From assembly GCA_963989385.1 (NCBI GenBank), contig OZ022498.1, positions 101,169,298-101,233,297 of the forward strand: a stretch of DNA of 64,000 nt, in the 5' to 3' direction. Below, one piece after another: positions 22,596 to 33,267 of the stretch. The notes beneath the pieces were generated by a model, which searched no databases, was not told the origin of the DNA, and saw nothing but the letters and a program-made list of their open reading frames with translations. The translations under genes were made by a program, and so were the position numbers. Position 1 is the stretch's first letter. Every line of letters starts with the position of its first letter. Source of the stretch: Ctena decussata (lineage: Eukaryota; Mollusca; Bivalvia; Lucinida; Lucinidae).

Positions 22596-22731
22596 GAGGT
22601 TATAAAACTTGAGAATAATCTCAAACTCAAAATAAAGCACACTGATTGGCTGCTTCCGAGCGTGTGCTTGGAAGCAGCCAATCAGTGTGCTTTATTTTGA
22701 GTTTGAGAATGTTCTCAAATTTTATAACCTC
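22596..22731. mobile_element. Palindromic MITE, family 3 (copy 1)
   Basis: A 136-bp inverted repeat with termini GAGGTTATAAAACTTGAGAA and centre CTTCCGAGCGTGTGCTTGGAAG. It is paired with the copy at 59981-60151. No TSD recognised. Confidence 0.85.
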
Positions 22732-22969
22732 TTGGCCTGGACAAAAAATGAATTGACCAGTTTCAGATAAATTCGCAAATGCGGTGGTTGTGGAAATCGA
22801 ATGTATAAAATAATATTCCTCGAGAACGTTTTATTACCATAAACTACACCAAAACTTATGTAAAATCTGCAAGGTTGAAAACTATGCCTCGATTTTAATT
22901 AACATTATAAATAACCGCATATTCATGAATTTTCTCCTTTTGAAGATGTTTTGAACTTAAGCAGCTATA
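22732..22969. other. Unassigned stretch
   Basis: Nothing recognised. Confidence 0.4.
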
Positions 22970-23052
22970 TTCGCAAACCAAGGGTAATTAGTCCACTATG
23001 TTCCGTTACGTACGTTAGGAATAAAGTGGACTTATTTCCCTTGGCTTGCGAA
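22970..23052. repeat. Foldback element
   Basis: 28-bp arms starting TTCGCAAACCAAGGG are reverse-complementary to 23025-23052 with few mismatches, around a 27-bp loop. Confidence 0.7.
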
Positions 23053-24118
23053 AATGTCATGTCCGTTGCCTAAGAAAGTACACAGCGAGTCACAAATCTT
23101 GTTTTGTTGGCGGGAAAATACACAGAGGTGTAACCATCCTCTTTAAAGTTTCGATGTCTTTCTTTTTTTTTTTTTTATCGAAGTCAAGATATGCACACTT
23201 TAATGTTGCCCGCCATCTATAATACTAAATAAACGAAGTAACGCATAAACTGCAAAATTGGTGGCATTTCAAGCGTAATTTCTATACTCGTCTGGTTCTT
23301 TCGCATATCGCTATCATTGATAATTTCGGTTAGCGTGTGTTTTAGTTTCACGTAGATTTAAAGAATTTGGGAATTAAATTCGTCTTTCATTTTAAATTCT
23401 CCCAAGTATTTTTCTAGAAACTTCGATTTCAACAATGGGTGCGTTCGAGTGAAATTATCGTGTACTCGAATACACGTTTTAAATTAATCCGGTCGTTTCG
23501 GTTCTGCGTCGTTATATCGGCGCGCTGCTTAGCAAGTCCAAATTTAGCAGGTTCTAATGCAAAAATCCGAACCATGCACGTACGTCATTCCCCATAAATA
23601 ACGATTTATTTTTGTATTTTTGCTCATATGTCTAAACGGATGAAGAACTAAATGGTCATGGTCCCGACGGCCCTGGCTCGAAACGACCCATTTTCTTCTC
23701 CAGAACGATAGTCATAACGAGTAGCCAATCGAACTCGCCCATTGAAGAATAAAGCTCAACGCACATGGTCTTTCGAAAAGTTGGACGGACACACGGCGCC
23801 AAGTGTGTGCTGCTATGGTCACGTACCGCTGAGCCACTTGGGGAACGTCGTTAGGAGAATTCAAACTGAACTGAACTTTCGAAAAGACAAAAATTAAAAA
23901 TGTCTAAGGTTAACACACATGCGCCAGGTAATTTCCAGCGTAGCAGACAAATCAATTTCAATGATTCAACGAAGCTAAATAAGCCTTCAGTCTTCAGAGG
24001 GCTTGAATATTTTCCCCAAAAACGTTCCAGGACCCAATTTTTCCAGAAAAAAAATACCCAGGACAGGTCACATAACCAAGATGGCAAACATTTATTATGG
24101 TAAAAAATTTCAAAACTC
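23053..24118. other. Unassigned stretch
   Basis: A poly-T tract at about 23164-23177 and no recognisable gene. Confidence 0.45.
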
Positions 24119-24135
24119 TTCTCCCCCAGAACCAC

Positions 24136-24388
24136 GCCGGGCCGCGTAGCGCAATCGGTAGGGCACCTGACTCATAAGTCAGAGGTCCTGGGATCGAAAC
24201 CCGGTCTGGCCACATACTTTTGTTTCTCCTTCCGCTGATTCAAGAAGGGCAGTTGTCAGTTACTGGCGAAAGTATGTGCACTTAGTACTGGTTAACCGCT
24301 TAGGAGGTCTAAGCCTGCCCAGGAATAGTGTGGTTAGGTTAACTGACCGTCGCTGTTTACCGTGGACGTTAAGCATCAAATCAACCAA
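24136..24388 (+). mobile_element. SINE family A with 17-bp TSD
   Basis: A full-length head (TAGCGCAATCGG; GATCGAAACCC) through body to an ATCAACCAA tail. The exact 17-bp TSD TTCTCCCCCAGAACCAC is at 24119-24135 and 24389-24405. The intact long TSD suggests a fairly recent insertion. It has lost a short CCCGACATGAC stretch present in its relatives. Confidence 0.92.
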
Positions 24389-24405
24389 TTCTCCCCCAGA
24401 ACCAC

Positions 24406-26264
24406 AAATCCTATGATCTTGAAACTTAGCATGTCGCATCAAGGACTCAACAGCTCAACAAAATTTATATAAATGATGACCCTGGGATGACCTTGGTCTG
24501 TTTTACGGCAAGGTCAACTTTTGAGTCACTTAGGTTTTTCTATAGGAAAAAGTGAATAAAGTTGATTTTTTTTAGAAACAATGCAGTCTGCTACCTGAAA
24601 GTTTGTAGATGCAGACAACTAATTAGGTAAATGAAGCTTTAGTGAGTATTCATGGTAAAGGTACTATCTTCACCTGGGCCTAAGGCCATTTACATTGAAA
24701 AATTAAAACTTGCTTTTTTTTTTATATAAACTTGACCATCATGAAATATTTCCGCGCTTGCGCGGGCTCTTTTCTAGTATTTACAATGTAGAACAACTTT
24801 TTTGATTTGATGTTTGTTTTTCTGTACAAGAAAGCCCTTCCGAAATGGGATCTACTCTTAAAGAAAAGAATTTGCTCCTGGGGCATTTCATAACGTCCAA
24901 TTCTCATTTTTTGACACCCGGATGCCTAGAGGCCTAGAGGGGCAAGTTCTTTCCTTGAAGAGTGTTAACCACCATAGAGAAGAGAATCAAAAATCTTCCC
25001 AGTACCATTTTTAAGGGAGACAACTTTAACAGAATACTTGTATTTGCCGCTGGTCGGTAATCGCGAATAGTGATACTCTTAAATCTTTCTCCTCACCGCG
25101 CTCTCTATCTGGCCCCTCCATGGAAAAAATACTCAGTAATTAGAATGACCTCCCTTCACGATGTATAGTCAACAGCAAAAGAAATGCACATTTTTACTGT
25201 CTCGCTTTGCCTCATTAAATATAATGATATTTTACTTTTAATTTAATACTGGGATTTTCCTATACGTGGCCATAAGTTTTGCAGCATTTTCTTGTCACAG
25301 TGCAATTCTTCGGAAAAAAATATGAGTATTTTTGTTAAAAGGGCAAAAGTCACAAAATTCTGGCGTACAGTGGCAAATAATTTAATTATTAATACGATTT
25401 TGCTGCACGTGAGATCAGCATGATGTAACCAACTGGAAAACGGTATAAAACTTTGAAAAATGACTCTTATACAGTGAAATTGCACATGCAAAACCTGCAT
25501 TTTCCAAAGTTTTTCAAAGTTTTTGAAAATCATTTGAATCACAAAATTATTAGAAAGATCTGGTTATTTGGGATTAAAATTGAGTAAGGCTATGGGCAAA
25601 GGACCCGTTTAAAACAAAGTTTGGTTTCAAATGAACACGTATTTTGCTCACTTCCGGTTTGAGTTACGAAATTTAAAGACCGATAAAAATGTTTTCCTGT
25701 ATAAAAACTTGTCTCTCGATTCGCTTACCGTAAACTGCTCTTTATGATAAAGATGCAGTATGATTTTCATTCAGTTTTGCCAAGTGATTTCAAGGATCCA
25801 GCGCCCAAAAGTTCAAGCTATGGTTGCATTATTGGAAGGACATACAGAGTTACTACCCTTTGTTAGCATACTCCATTTGGTTGTGACCACTTATCCTTTT
25901 ATTTAACCTGAATTTGAATCCATGTCCAATTCGGTTTTCTGAAAAATCCACAAAACTTTCTGTTGCTATCGCGAAACTCTTACTTTACGGGATTTGCATA
26001 AAGGGGCATAACTTTGTCTGTAACCAGTAACCGATGCTGAAAATTCTTGATGATGTTTCTGAAACATTGTAGCATCCTAGATAAAGAAGGCATCAATTTT
26101 GGAGCCAGTTACAACTCAGTTCAAGACACTGAGTTAAGTGATCAGTATTTGAGAGAGTTTGGCCTCTTGATTGTTTACGCTTGCGTTACGCATGAATAAA
26201 CAAACAAAATTTCAACAAGTTTGCGACGAAATGTACTCAATGCATTGATATCTTCCCTGTTTGG
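24406..26264. other. Unassigned stretch
   Basis: About 1.9 kb without a gene that I can support. 24720-24900 shares GGATCTACTCTTAAAGAAAA with 640-670. The line GTCAACAGCAAAAGAAATGC at about 25168 resembles a worn Tc1/mariner-type end, but no partner end was found. Confidence 0.4.
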
Positions 26265-26277
26265 CCAATTTCAGCAG

Positions 26278-26547
26278 CCGGGCCGCGTAGCGCAATCGGT
26301 AGGGCACCTGGCTTATAAGTCAGAGGTCCTGGGTTCGAAACCCGGTCTGGCCACAAACTTTCGTTTCTCCTTCCGCTGACTCAAGAAGGGCAGTTGTCAG
26401 TTACTGGCGAAAGTATGTGCACTTAGTACTGGTTAACCGCTTAGGAGGTCTAAGCCTGCCCAGGAACAGTGTGGCTAGGTTAACTGACCGTCCCGACATG
26501 ACCTTAGCTGTTTTCCGTGGACGTTAAGCATCAAGTCAACCAACCAA
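26278..26547 (+). mobile_element. SINE family A with 13-bp TSD
   Basis: Full-length copy with TAGCGCAATCGG and GGTTCGAAACCC boxes and an (AACC)n tail. The exact 13-bp TSD CCAATTTCAGCAG is at 26265-26277 and 26548-26560. Confidence 0.92.
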
Positions 26548-26885
26548 CCAATTTCAGCAGAATTTGATTTTGATATAAAAACACCAAAAAGAAAACTATG
26601 CGTTATTTTTGCTTTTGAGTATATATATATACATCTTAATTTAGTATGTATGAAACCACAAAAGAGGATAAAAGTCACAAGCATGTGTAAAGTGGGTTCA
26701 TTTGAATAAGATAGATCCCACGCGATTCGTTTATGGTCTCCGGAAATCAGAAAAATCAAATACTACAGTATAGTGCATTAATATGTAAACAGAACAGATC
26801 CACACCAGTCATGATACGATTTATACCAGCCCGTTCCAAGAAAAATCATTAATAGTACCAACGATTGGCCTGCAATGAACAAATA

Positions 26886-27150
26886 TGGTAAAGTCGGGTA
26901 AATTCGGACAGCGGGTACATTCGGACATACCATTGCAAACAGTGAAAATCCAGATTAGACGGCTCTTAATGAGCCGTCTCATCAGGATTTTCACTGTTTG
27001 CCCAGTTTGTTTTGTTTTAATCCAAAAAAAAAAAAAAAAAAAAAAAAAAGCAAAAAAACAAAAAACAAACAAAAAAAAAAAACCCGCATATAACGGAAAC
27101 AATGTCACTGTCCGAATCTACCCGCTGTCCGAGTTTACATGACTTTACCC
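26886..27150. mobile_element. Tc1/mariner-type MITE with GGTAAAGTC ends
   Basis: Inverted termini (GGTAAAGTCGGGTAAATTCG on the left; GGTAAAGTCATGTAAACTCG as reverse complement of the right), each followed by GGACAGCGGGTA. TA dinucleotides flank it (26884-26885, 27151-27152). Its interior holds a foldback (26935-27001) and a long A-rich tract (27025-27082). Confidence 0.8.
26935..27001. repeat. Small foldback nested in a MITE
   Basis: Arms GCAAACAGTGAAAATCC... pair over about 31 bp. Its ends resemble those of 2718-2786. Position inside the 26886-27150 MITE suggests later insertion or capture. Confidence 0.7.
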
Positions 27151-27152
27151 TA

Positions 27153-27580
27153 CTTCATTTGGGTACACTTTCAGGGGAAGCAGTTGACATTTTTATTTGT
27201 GCCTCCTTTTTCAGTTCGGGTCAACATTGACCCCAAAAGTATTGATTCCTTTCAGCGTAGATCTCATTTTTGGAGATCTTCAACGTTCAGGCAAGCAAAC
27301 TGTAAGTCACAAAAGTTGAAGTTGTTTCTCTTTGTAAAATAGCGGAAAACAAGGAAGTGAACCCAGACACTTGTTAGCGACTAGGCATGATATATGACTT
27401 CTATTATCTACATCCAATCTCATTGGTAAGTATCGTTTGTCACCACTAACCATTATGACACTGTAGGCAGCAGAAAAGGATATATACAGTAATACAGGAA
27501 AGGTAAATATCATTGGCACATGCTGAGGTTTCGAGCTTTTAACCGATACCAGTCCGGCTACGGTAGCCGCTAAGCGGTAT
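27153..27580. other. Unassigned stretch
   Basis: Nothing recognised beyond the relic that follows. Confidence 0.4.
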
Positions 27581-27589
27581 CAGAGCCCC

Positions 27590-27758
27590 ACCGGCACCAT
27601 CCATCACTAGGTTCTTCTTGCCGTTGGCCATTGACTGTAGTTAAAATGAGAAACTGGAAGACCACCGCTTGAATGATACCAAGTCGGGATCCCCAGCTAA
27701 AGAAGCTGGAAAAGAGGTTCCACAGTGCAATGGTACGCGTAAAGAAGTTGTACTTCAT
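27590..27758 (-). pseudogene. LINE ORF2 C-terminal fragment, frameshifted
   Basis: The minus strand starts NFFTRTIALWN and, after a one-base shift, continues FPASLAGDPDLVSFKR before a stop. This RT-WN-LP-S...FK pattern is the usual C-terminal end of many non-LTR retrotransposon ORF2 proteins. It is too short for clade assignment and differs from the LINE family at 6.7 and 12 kb. Confidence 0.6.
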
Positions 27759-27834
27759 TGTGTCTGTAGAGGAGACATACTAAGTTTTCTGGGATGATAA
27801 GATCACATTCTAGTTGAGGCTGGAGTAACATAAT

Positions 27835-28167
27835 CTCAGGGTATAAACCATTCCGCCAATTTTCGCTTCCTGCAGAGACTGTCCGTCATATTTGGCTTCC
27901 GCCGAGACTGTCCGCGATCTTTTGCTTTCTGCTGAGACTTCTGTACATGATAAATGGCTTCCTGCAGAGACTGTCCGCGTGATTTTGCTTCCTGCCGAGG
28001 CTCTCGGCAGGAAGCAGAGTCACGCGGACAGTCTCGACAGGAAGCCATTTTTCGAGGACGGTAGTCCCTGCAGGAAGCAAAAGATCGAGGACATTCTCAG
28101 CGGAAGCCAAATATGACGGACAGTCTCTACAGGAAGCAAAACTTGGCGGACTGGTTTATACCCTGTG
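27835..28167. mobile_element. Palindromic MITE, family 1 (copy 2)
   Basis: 333 bp, same architecture and ends (CTCAGGGTATAAA / TTTATACCCTGTG) as 136-476. The 5-bp TSD ATAAT lies at 27830-27834 and 28168-28172, confirming the 5-bp target size. Confidence 0.87.
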
Positions 28168-28172
28168 ATAAT

Positions 28173-28699
28173 GATCTGCTTAGATATCCATTAAGCCAGC
28201 ATCATTTTGAACATCATTGTCAGTTTTGACTTGGCTCTCATTGTTTCTAGTGTCTCCCAGTTGAGATCTGCCAGCGTATCAGTAACTCTGTCATTGTTTC
28301 AATATCTGTTGTATATCGTGCTGTCACCTCTGAACCATCACGCCCCGGATCCAGGAAATGGGCTTCGGGACTTCGGCCCCGCCATCTTGGCCTCTGTGTT
28401 ATATATATATATAAAGTTGAAAAACATTCCAGATTCGTTTTTACGACTGTGAAGTAGGCAGCCGCTTTCGTTTCACGGTTGACTCAGAAATTACGTTAAA
28501 AGAATTCCAGCATACTGTATTTGCCCTTCTTCAAAATGCGATCAATGTGCACATTCCAGAAAAGAAAAGATCGTATATCAAGATACTTTGAGTGTGTATC
28601 TGTGTTAAGGCTCAAACCTTTCAAAGTATAAACATACAAAAAACTGGATATCTTGCCAGGAATCGTTTGATTAGAATAAAGCCATACTTCAGAATAAGT
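28173..28699. other. Unassigned stretch
   Basis: 28342-28390 resembles the left end of the element at 5128 (CCCCGGATCCAG, GCCCCGCCA). A short TA repeat is at about 28400-28412. No gene. Confidence 0.4.
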
Positions 28700-29290
28700 C
28701 GGTTCCTTTTGCACCAGGTTTTGACAAAAACTTTAAGGTTGCAGTTGATGCTGTTGATATTGGGGTTAGTGCAGTGTTATTGGAAGCAGACAAGGATGAT
28801 GTTGACCATCGATTTGTTGCCTTTTCTACTTATCTAACAGTATCAGAAAAATAATTCAAGCCGATAGAGAATACCTTGTCCTGATGCTGGCACTTAAATA
28901 TTTTGAAGCGTAACATTTTACCAGGGGCTGTATTTACAAATTGCTATGCTGTTGCTAAGGCTAAATCTATGAAGGAGATTCCCTACAACTATGAAAATTG
29001 CTCTTGAGGAACAGTCGTTTTCAGACTGTTCCTCCAGAGCAAATTTCATAGTTGTAGGGAATCTCCTTCATAGTAATTTAGCCTTAGCAACAGCATAGCA
29101 ACGACATAAGTCGTTTTGTGAATACGGCTCCAGATGTTTCAGTGCCATTACAATTACAAATCACAATTCTTTGACTTTCATCAAAGAGTTAGACGACTCT
29201 TAGAGCTCCGCGAACGGGAGCTTACAACCTGGACATAAGACATATCAGTTGAAAGGTTAATGACACTGCTGATAAAATTTTTATTAGCAG
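28700..29290 (+). pseudogene. Ty3/gypsy RNase H relic split by a MITE
   Basis: Pieces of a Ty3/gypsy-type polyprotein are readable in order: VPFAPGFDKNFKVAVDAVDI, GVSAVLLEADKDDVDH, then after a shift ADREYLVLMLALKYFE. After the MITE come TITNHNSLTFIKEL and, in another frame, AYNLDIRHIS...VNDTADKIF. These match the order of the RNase H domain (VDAS..G.GAVL; ALALKHF; DH.PL.F; YNLDIRHI.G..N..AD). Stops and frameshifts make it inactive. Excising 28926-29129 with one CCAG(G/A) copy restores local continuity between LKYFE and TNHN. No LTRs were found. Confidence 0.75.
28926..29129. mobile_element. Palindromic MITE, family 2 (copy 2)
   Basis: Full palindrome, same core as 21641-21859, flanked by CCAGG (28921-28925) and CCAGA (29130-29134). 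It interrupts the retroelement relic, so it is younger than that relic. Confidence 0.85.
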
Positions 29291-29698
29291 TGAAAAATTA
29301 TTATTGAAAATTTTTATTTCTTTTTGAACAGTCAAGAAGCCCAGTGTTCCAAGGTGTATATTGAATATTTCTGAACCTTAAAGAAATTGAAATTGTTTAC
29401 TTTAAAATTGTATCTGACTTAGGTCGTTCTTATAAACTGGAGACTCACTGTGCAATATGTTTTGCTTCAAATGGCCGAACGATTTGTGCTTATTCTTATA
29501 CTTGTGCTCACTTTATTTTAATGAATAAACTGTCTTATTTCAACAAGGTTATTGATGCATGTGATGTGTCGTCTTCTGCCACATGTAAGCACAATGCTTA
29601 ATTGCATATTGCCTGTCAAAGAGGGCAAATCCTGTCCCTTTTAGGTGTATCCTTTACCTTTAAGCGAAGGCATCGCCATTGGAACAAGCAATAACCTA
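29291..29698. other. Unassigned stretch
   Basis: Nothing recognised. Confidence 0.4.
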
Positions 29699-29935
29699 AG
29701 CCGCGACAAGAAAAAAACAGCAATGTCGCATGTGCGACCAGCGAAGACAGATCAGCCTGGGCAGCCGCCCGGTCTAATCACTGAGTCATCGCCGTGGTAG
29801 CTTGGCGTCTAAACTAGCGCCATGCGGAAAGCAAAGACTCTGATCAGACTGGGCGGATGTCCAGGCTGATCTGAGTCTTCGCTGGGCGCACATGCCACTT
29901 TGTTGGTTTTGTCGTATCGCGGCTCAACTCTGATT
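29699..29935. mobile_element. Palindromic MITE, family 4 (copy)
   Basis: Ends AGCCGCGACAAGAAAA and TTTTGTCGTATCGCGGCT with GCCAGCGAAGAC / GTCTTCGCTGGG inner blocks. About 237 bp, no coding. Confidence 0.8.
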
Positions 29936-31229
29936 TGGATTCTGGTTCTGAATAATCAGGTTATCTTAATTATACATATAATCAGATCATGAAGTGTGTG
30001 ATGTAATGCCAATTAATATTGAGAGGAGTCGGATTAACTATTAAAATTAAATGAACTTGGCTTCCCTTCAGACGAACTTGTAGCTGCTAAGTTGCAAACG
30101 CAAATTCTGTGGTCTGTAATTAACACAGATCGCTGTCAAGTATAAATGGTCCCAAGATAAGTGCAAATATCAATAACTCAAATCAGCCTGCTTTTATGCA
30201 CAAACCAAACAAAGTTTTCGCTTTTCACTTTATGAAATTGCACATGGTTCATACATTGTTTAAGCGAACAGGGAAGACTCTGATCAGACTACACGGATGC
30301 ACAGGCTGATTTGAGTCTCCCTTGTTCGCACATACTGTAAGGTACATTTATACAGTGTTATCCTCTAATTACAGTTCCGCTGTGAACGGGTACACGAACA
30401 AACCAGTGCCCAGTCATGCAATATCCTTATTTATTAGATACGTTGCACGCGCTTAATGCTTTCAAAGATAAAGATTGAGTTTATGAGAAAATCTGTCTTA
30501 TGACGTATGCCAAAAGCGCATTGCCCGACCAGCGTAAGCTCAAATACAGCCTGGTTATAAAAGCCGCACTTAACGGGTACAGTAACTTGATGACTGGACC
30601 TTGCTGATACGGAAAGGTATTATGCACGTCTTGCGCATAGAGGCCGGTGGGGTCTGCATAATAGCCTCTCAGACAAGTGTTCTCATGATGAAGCTAATTT
30701 ATAGGGACGGTCAGAAGACGTACCTTATGACATTTACGACTATAAACAACTCGTAGTGCAATGCACAGTTTTGGTATGCTGGTCTTGTCTGTTCACACTT
30801 TCAATATAAGGATTTTTAAAAATTCCATCAAATGAAAGCAAACCTCCCAGATTGCTTTGCCTTGTAAATAAGGCTGACCTGCTGCTTCGCTGACCCAATG
30901 CCTTTTTGCTAGACAGATCGTTGTGTTACTTGCAAAAGTGTCTAGCATTGCCATTTCTGTTCATTTTGCATTGATTCCGAAATGAGAAGTCATGTTTCAG
31001 AGGATACTTGAGGATCAAATATAGCTTCCAACACATTGAACATTTAGTACGATACAGATTTATGTGTCGCATGGAATGTAAAAAAAATCTGAAATCTTAG
31101 TATAACTGAACTTTTGTTTTATATAGCCATTTGAAAAGTATTTGTGTATAGTCTTTATTATATTTCTGAATTATATGTAATGCAGCATACAAGATAAAAT
31201 AGGGTTAAACTTTTACTCATTTACCAACA
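29936..31229. other. Upstream region of the lectin-like gene, unassigned
   Basis: A small foldback (GCGAACAGGGAAGACTC / GAGTCTCCCTTGTTCGC) lies at 30264-30327. No TATA box is convincing before 31230. Otherwise nothing is supported. Confidence 0.4.
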
Positions 31230-31293
31230 ATGTGTTTGGTGTTTGGAGAACATGTTAAACAATTCATTGTGCTGCTGATATTGCTGGATATAG
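31230..31293 (+). CDS. Signal-peptide exon of a secreted lectin-like protein
   Basis: ATG at 31230 (A at -3) opens MCLVFGEHVKQFIVLLILLD, a short leader with the hydrophobic core FIVLLILL, followed by I and a single base before a consensus donor G|GTAAGA. The phase-1 end fits the start of the exon at 34872, which supplies two bases: G plus TT gives Val, continuing VTQDDYSS. Phase match, signal-peptide character and donor strength support the assignment, but the joint is inferred. About 130 bp downstream (31420-31470) is a degenerate echo of this exon's 3' part. Confidence 0.55.
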
Positions 31294-32235
31294 GTAAGAA
31301 TATTAATGATAATTTGTCCTCTTTTTCCAGTAGAGGTTTTCTGCTCGTATGTGCTAAAAATATCATTGATTAGATGATGATAAGGTTATTAATATAACCT
31401 TTTTTGCCAATGTTTTATAAAACATGGTGCTGATATCGTTGGATGTAGATGGCATAATAATGATATTACTCTCCCATCCACGTGAAGTCTATCTTTCTTC
31501 TTTCATTTCACATCGACACTGTAGGAAGATATATATTAAGGTACCAATAAGCTACAGAACCTAACCTAACCGAGACATCGAAAGTACCAACGACAAAACA
31601 GAATAGTAACGTTGTGATAGGCCTTGTTACATCAATTCTGAATGTCGGCGATTATTTTTTTCGTAACTATACTCTCTCAAATTCCTATATATTTTCTCGC
31701 AAGTCATCATATTCCTCCTAGAATTCTGACGAAACCCGATTGACAGCAAGAGTTTCTGTATGTGGGTCCATCTCAGTCCCCACTATCTATCCTTTGTATC
31801 CGTAGAATTCGTAATAGCCATATTCGGTTTTAAATCGCAGTTTCTTTTTTTTTCATTTGATTTCTAGCAAATTTTCAACTGGAAACGCAGCACATCATCT
31901 TATCTTTTCGGTTAATGTAAAAAAGAAATAATGATAACAAGAAATATCTTTAAAAAAAAGATATAAGACGAAGTGAAAGAAGACATATTTGAAACAAATA
32001 ATAATTCTTTCCCCTCTTTGTTTAATCATTCTCCCTATTTGGAAAAAAGTAGAGGAAAATCTCCCTATTTGTCTTCTCAGCTGTATCACATGTCTGATAT
32101 TATTATTGAATAGCAGTATCCTTATGTTGGGGTTATCCACTATGACGAGAAACCAAACTGGTCCGTAAATTATTGACATTCTTCGGTACATTCCGATATG
32201 CTTCCGATGATACGGTACTGTATTTTACCCGGTTC
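31294..32235. other. Intron 1, proximal part
   Basis: AT-rich. It contains the 28-bp string (31937-31964) shared with 6107-6134 and the degenerate duplicate of exon 1 at 31420-31470. Confidence 0.45.
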
Positions 32236-32244
32236 AGTACAGCC

Positions 32245-32821
32245 GGGTGTGTAATTTTACCGGAACGGACCGGAATGGACTGAATTACCGGAACGGACAT
32301 CAGAACGGACCAGTTTTCCCCTATCTTCAGTAGATATTTGTAATATTTTTTATTGAATAACTCTTATTTAATATTAATACATATTCTGTATGCCATCTAG
32401 CGCAAATCAATTAGAGATATTAGTCAAAATACTCTTTGAGTATTTTGCGCCATGGGTAGGCCTCTTAATATCCCACGCATATGCGTTTCATCTTAAAATC
32501 ATATAATCTTATACAAAAATCTGGTTATCTTTCTTCCAAGACTTGGAGCGAATGAAAAACACAAAAATTCCCGAATTTTTGTTCCATAGTATCATGACCA
32601 ACATTTCAGCCATAGAAAATATGTAGAGCTATATGTATCGATGGATGAAATCAGGGGTTGCAAGTTAAGATAATACATGTTAGTCATAGGTAGGGCCTTG
32701 AATTAATCTGCGCGTCTAGATTGTATCAAAATATCTCAAAAATCGGCTGGAAATATGAATAATAAGGGTCCGTTCCGGTCCGACCCGGTAATTAGGTCCG
32801 TTCCGGTAAATTTACGCACCG
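32245..32821. mobile_element. Non-autonomous DNA transposon with 9-bp TSD (MULE-like?)
   Basis: Inverted ends GGGTGTGTAATTTTACCGGA and GGTGCGTAAATTTACCGGAA carry iterated ACCGGAACGGACC motifs. AGTACAGCC is repeated exactly at 32236-32244 and 32822-32830, a 9-bp TSD, the size typical of Mutator-like elements. 577 bp, no transposase. It lies inside intron 1 of the lectin-like gene. Confidence 0.8.
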
Positions 32822-33267
32822 AGTACAGCCTTTGGAAGGAAAAGAACTACTTTTTTACTACGAAAGACTTTTCGCACCATAGAATCATTTTTTTCTCAAG
32901 CCATCGGCATTTGCGTTTCTCGCGTTCTGCTTAACTCTATCAATCATTACAGCGTTAAAGTGAAAAACATATTTAAAACTAAATGCAAAGTGCAAATAAT
33001 AACATTTTTAATGTAACTAAATCTTCTGACAGGTGAATAACAATTCCATGACATATGCTGTCTTCCATACAGAGATCAAGTCAAGTCTTGGCGCCAACGA
33101 TGATTTTATTAGACTTCGTCTAATAACGCTATGAAGAGGCTATATTACAAATGTTTGTATGTGCTGATTATATTAGGATAATAATGGTTTTACTTTTCCG
33201 GCCCCGCGGAATCTATCGTGGACAAATGAACGATTTAATCCCATCATAGTTCTCTTGTTTTCATATA

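Noticed and set aside
28200..28452. Open frame of 81 codons at 28207-28452
   Set aside because: It crosses a dispersed GC-rich repeat and a TA microsatellite; no domain or splice signals.
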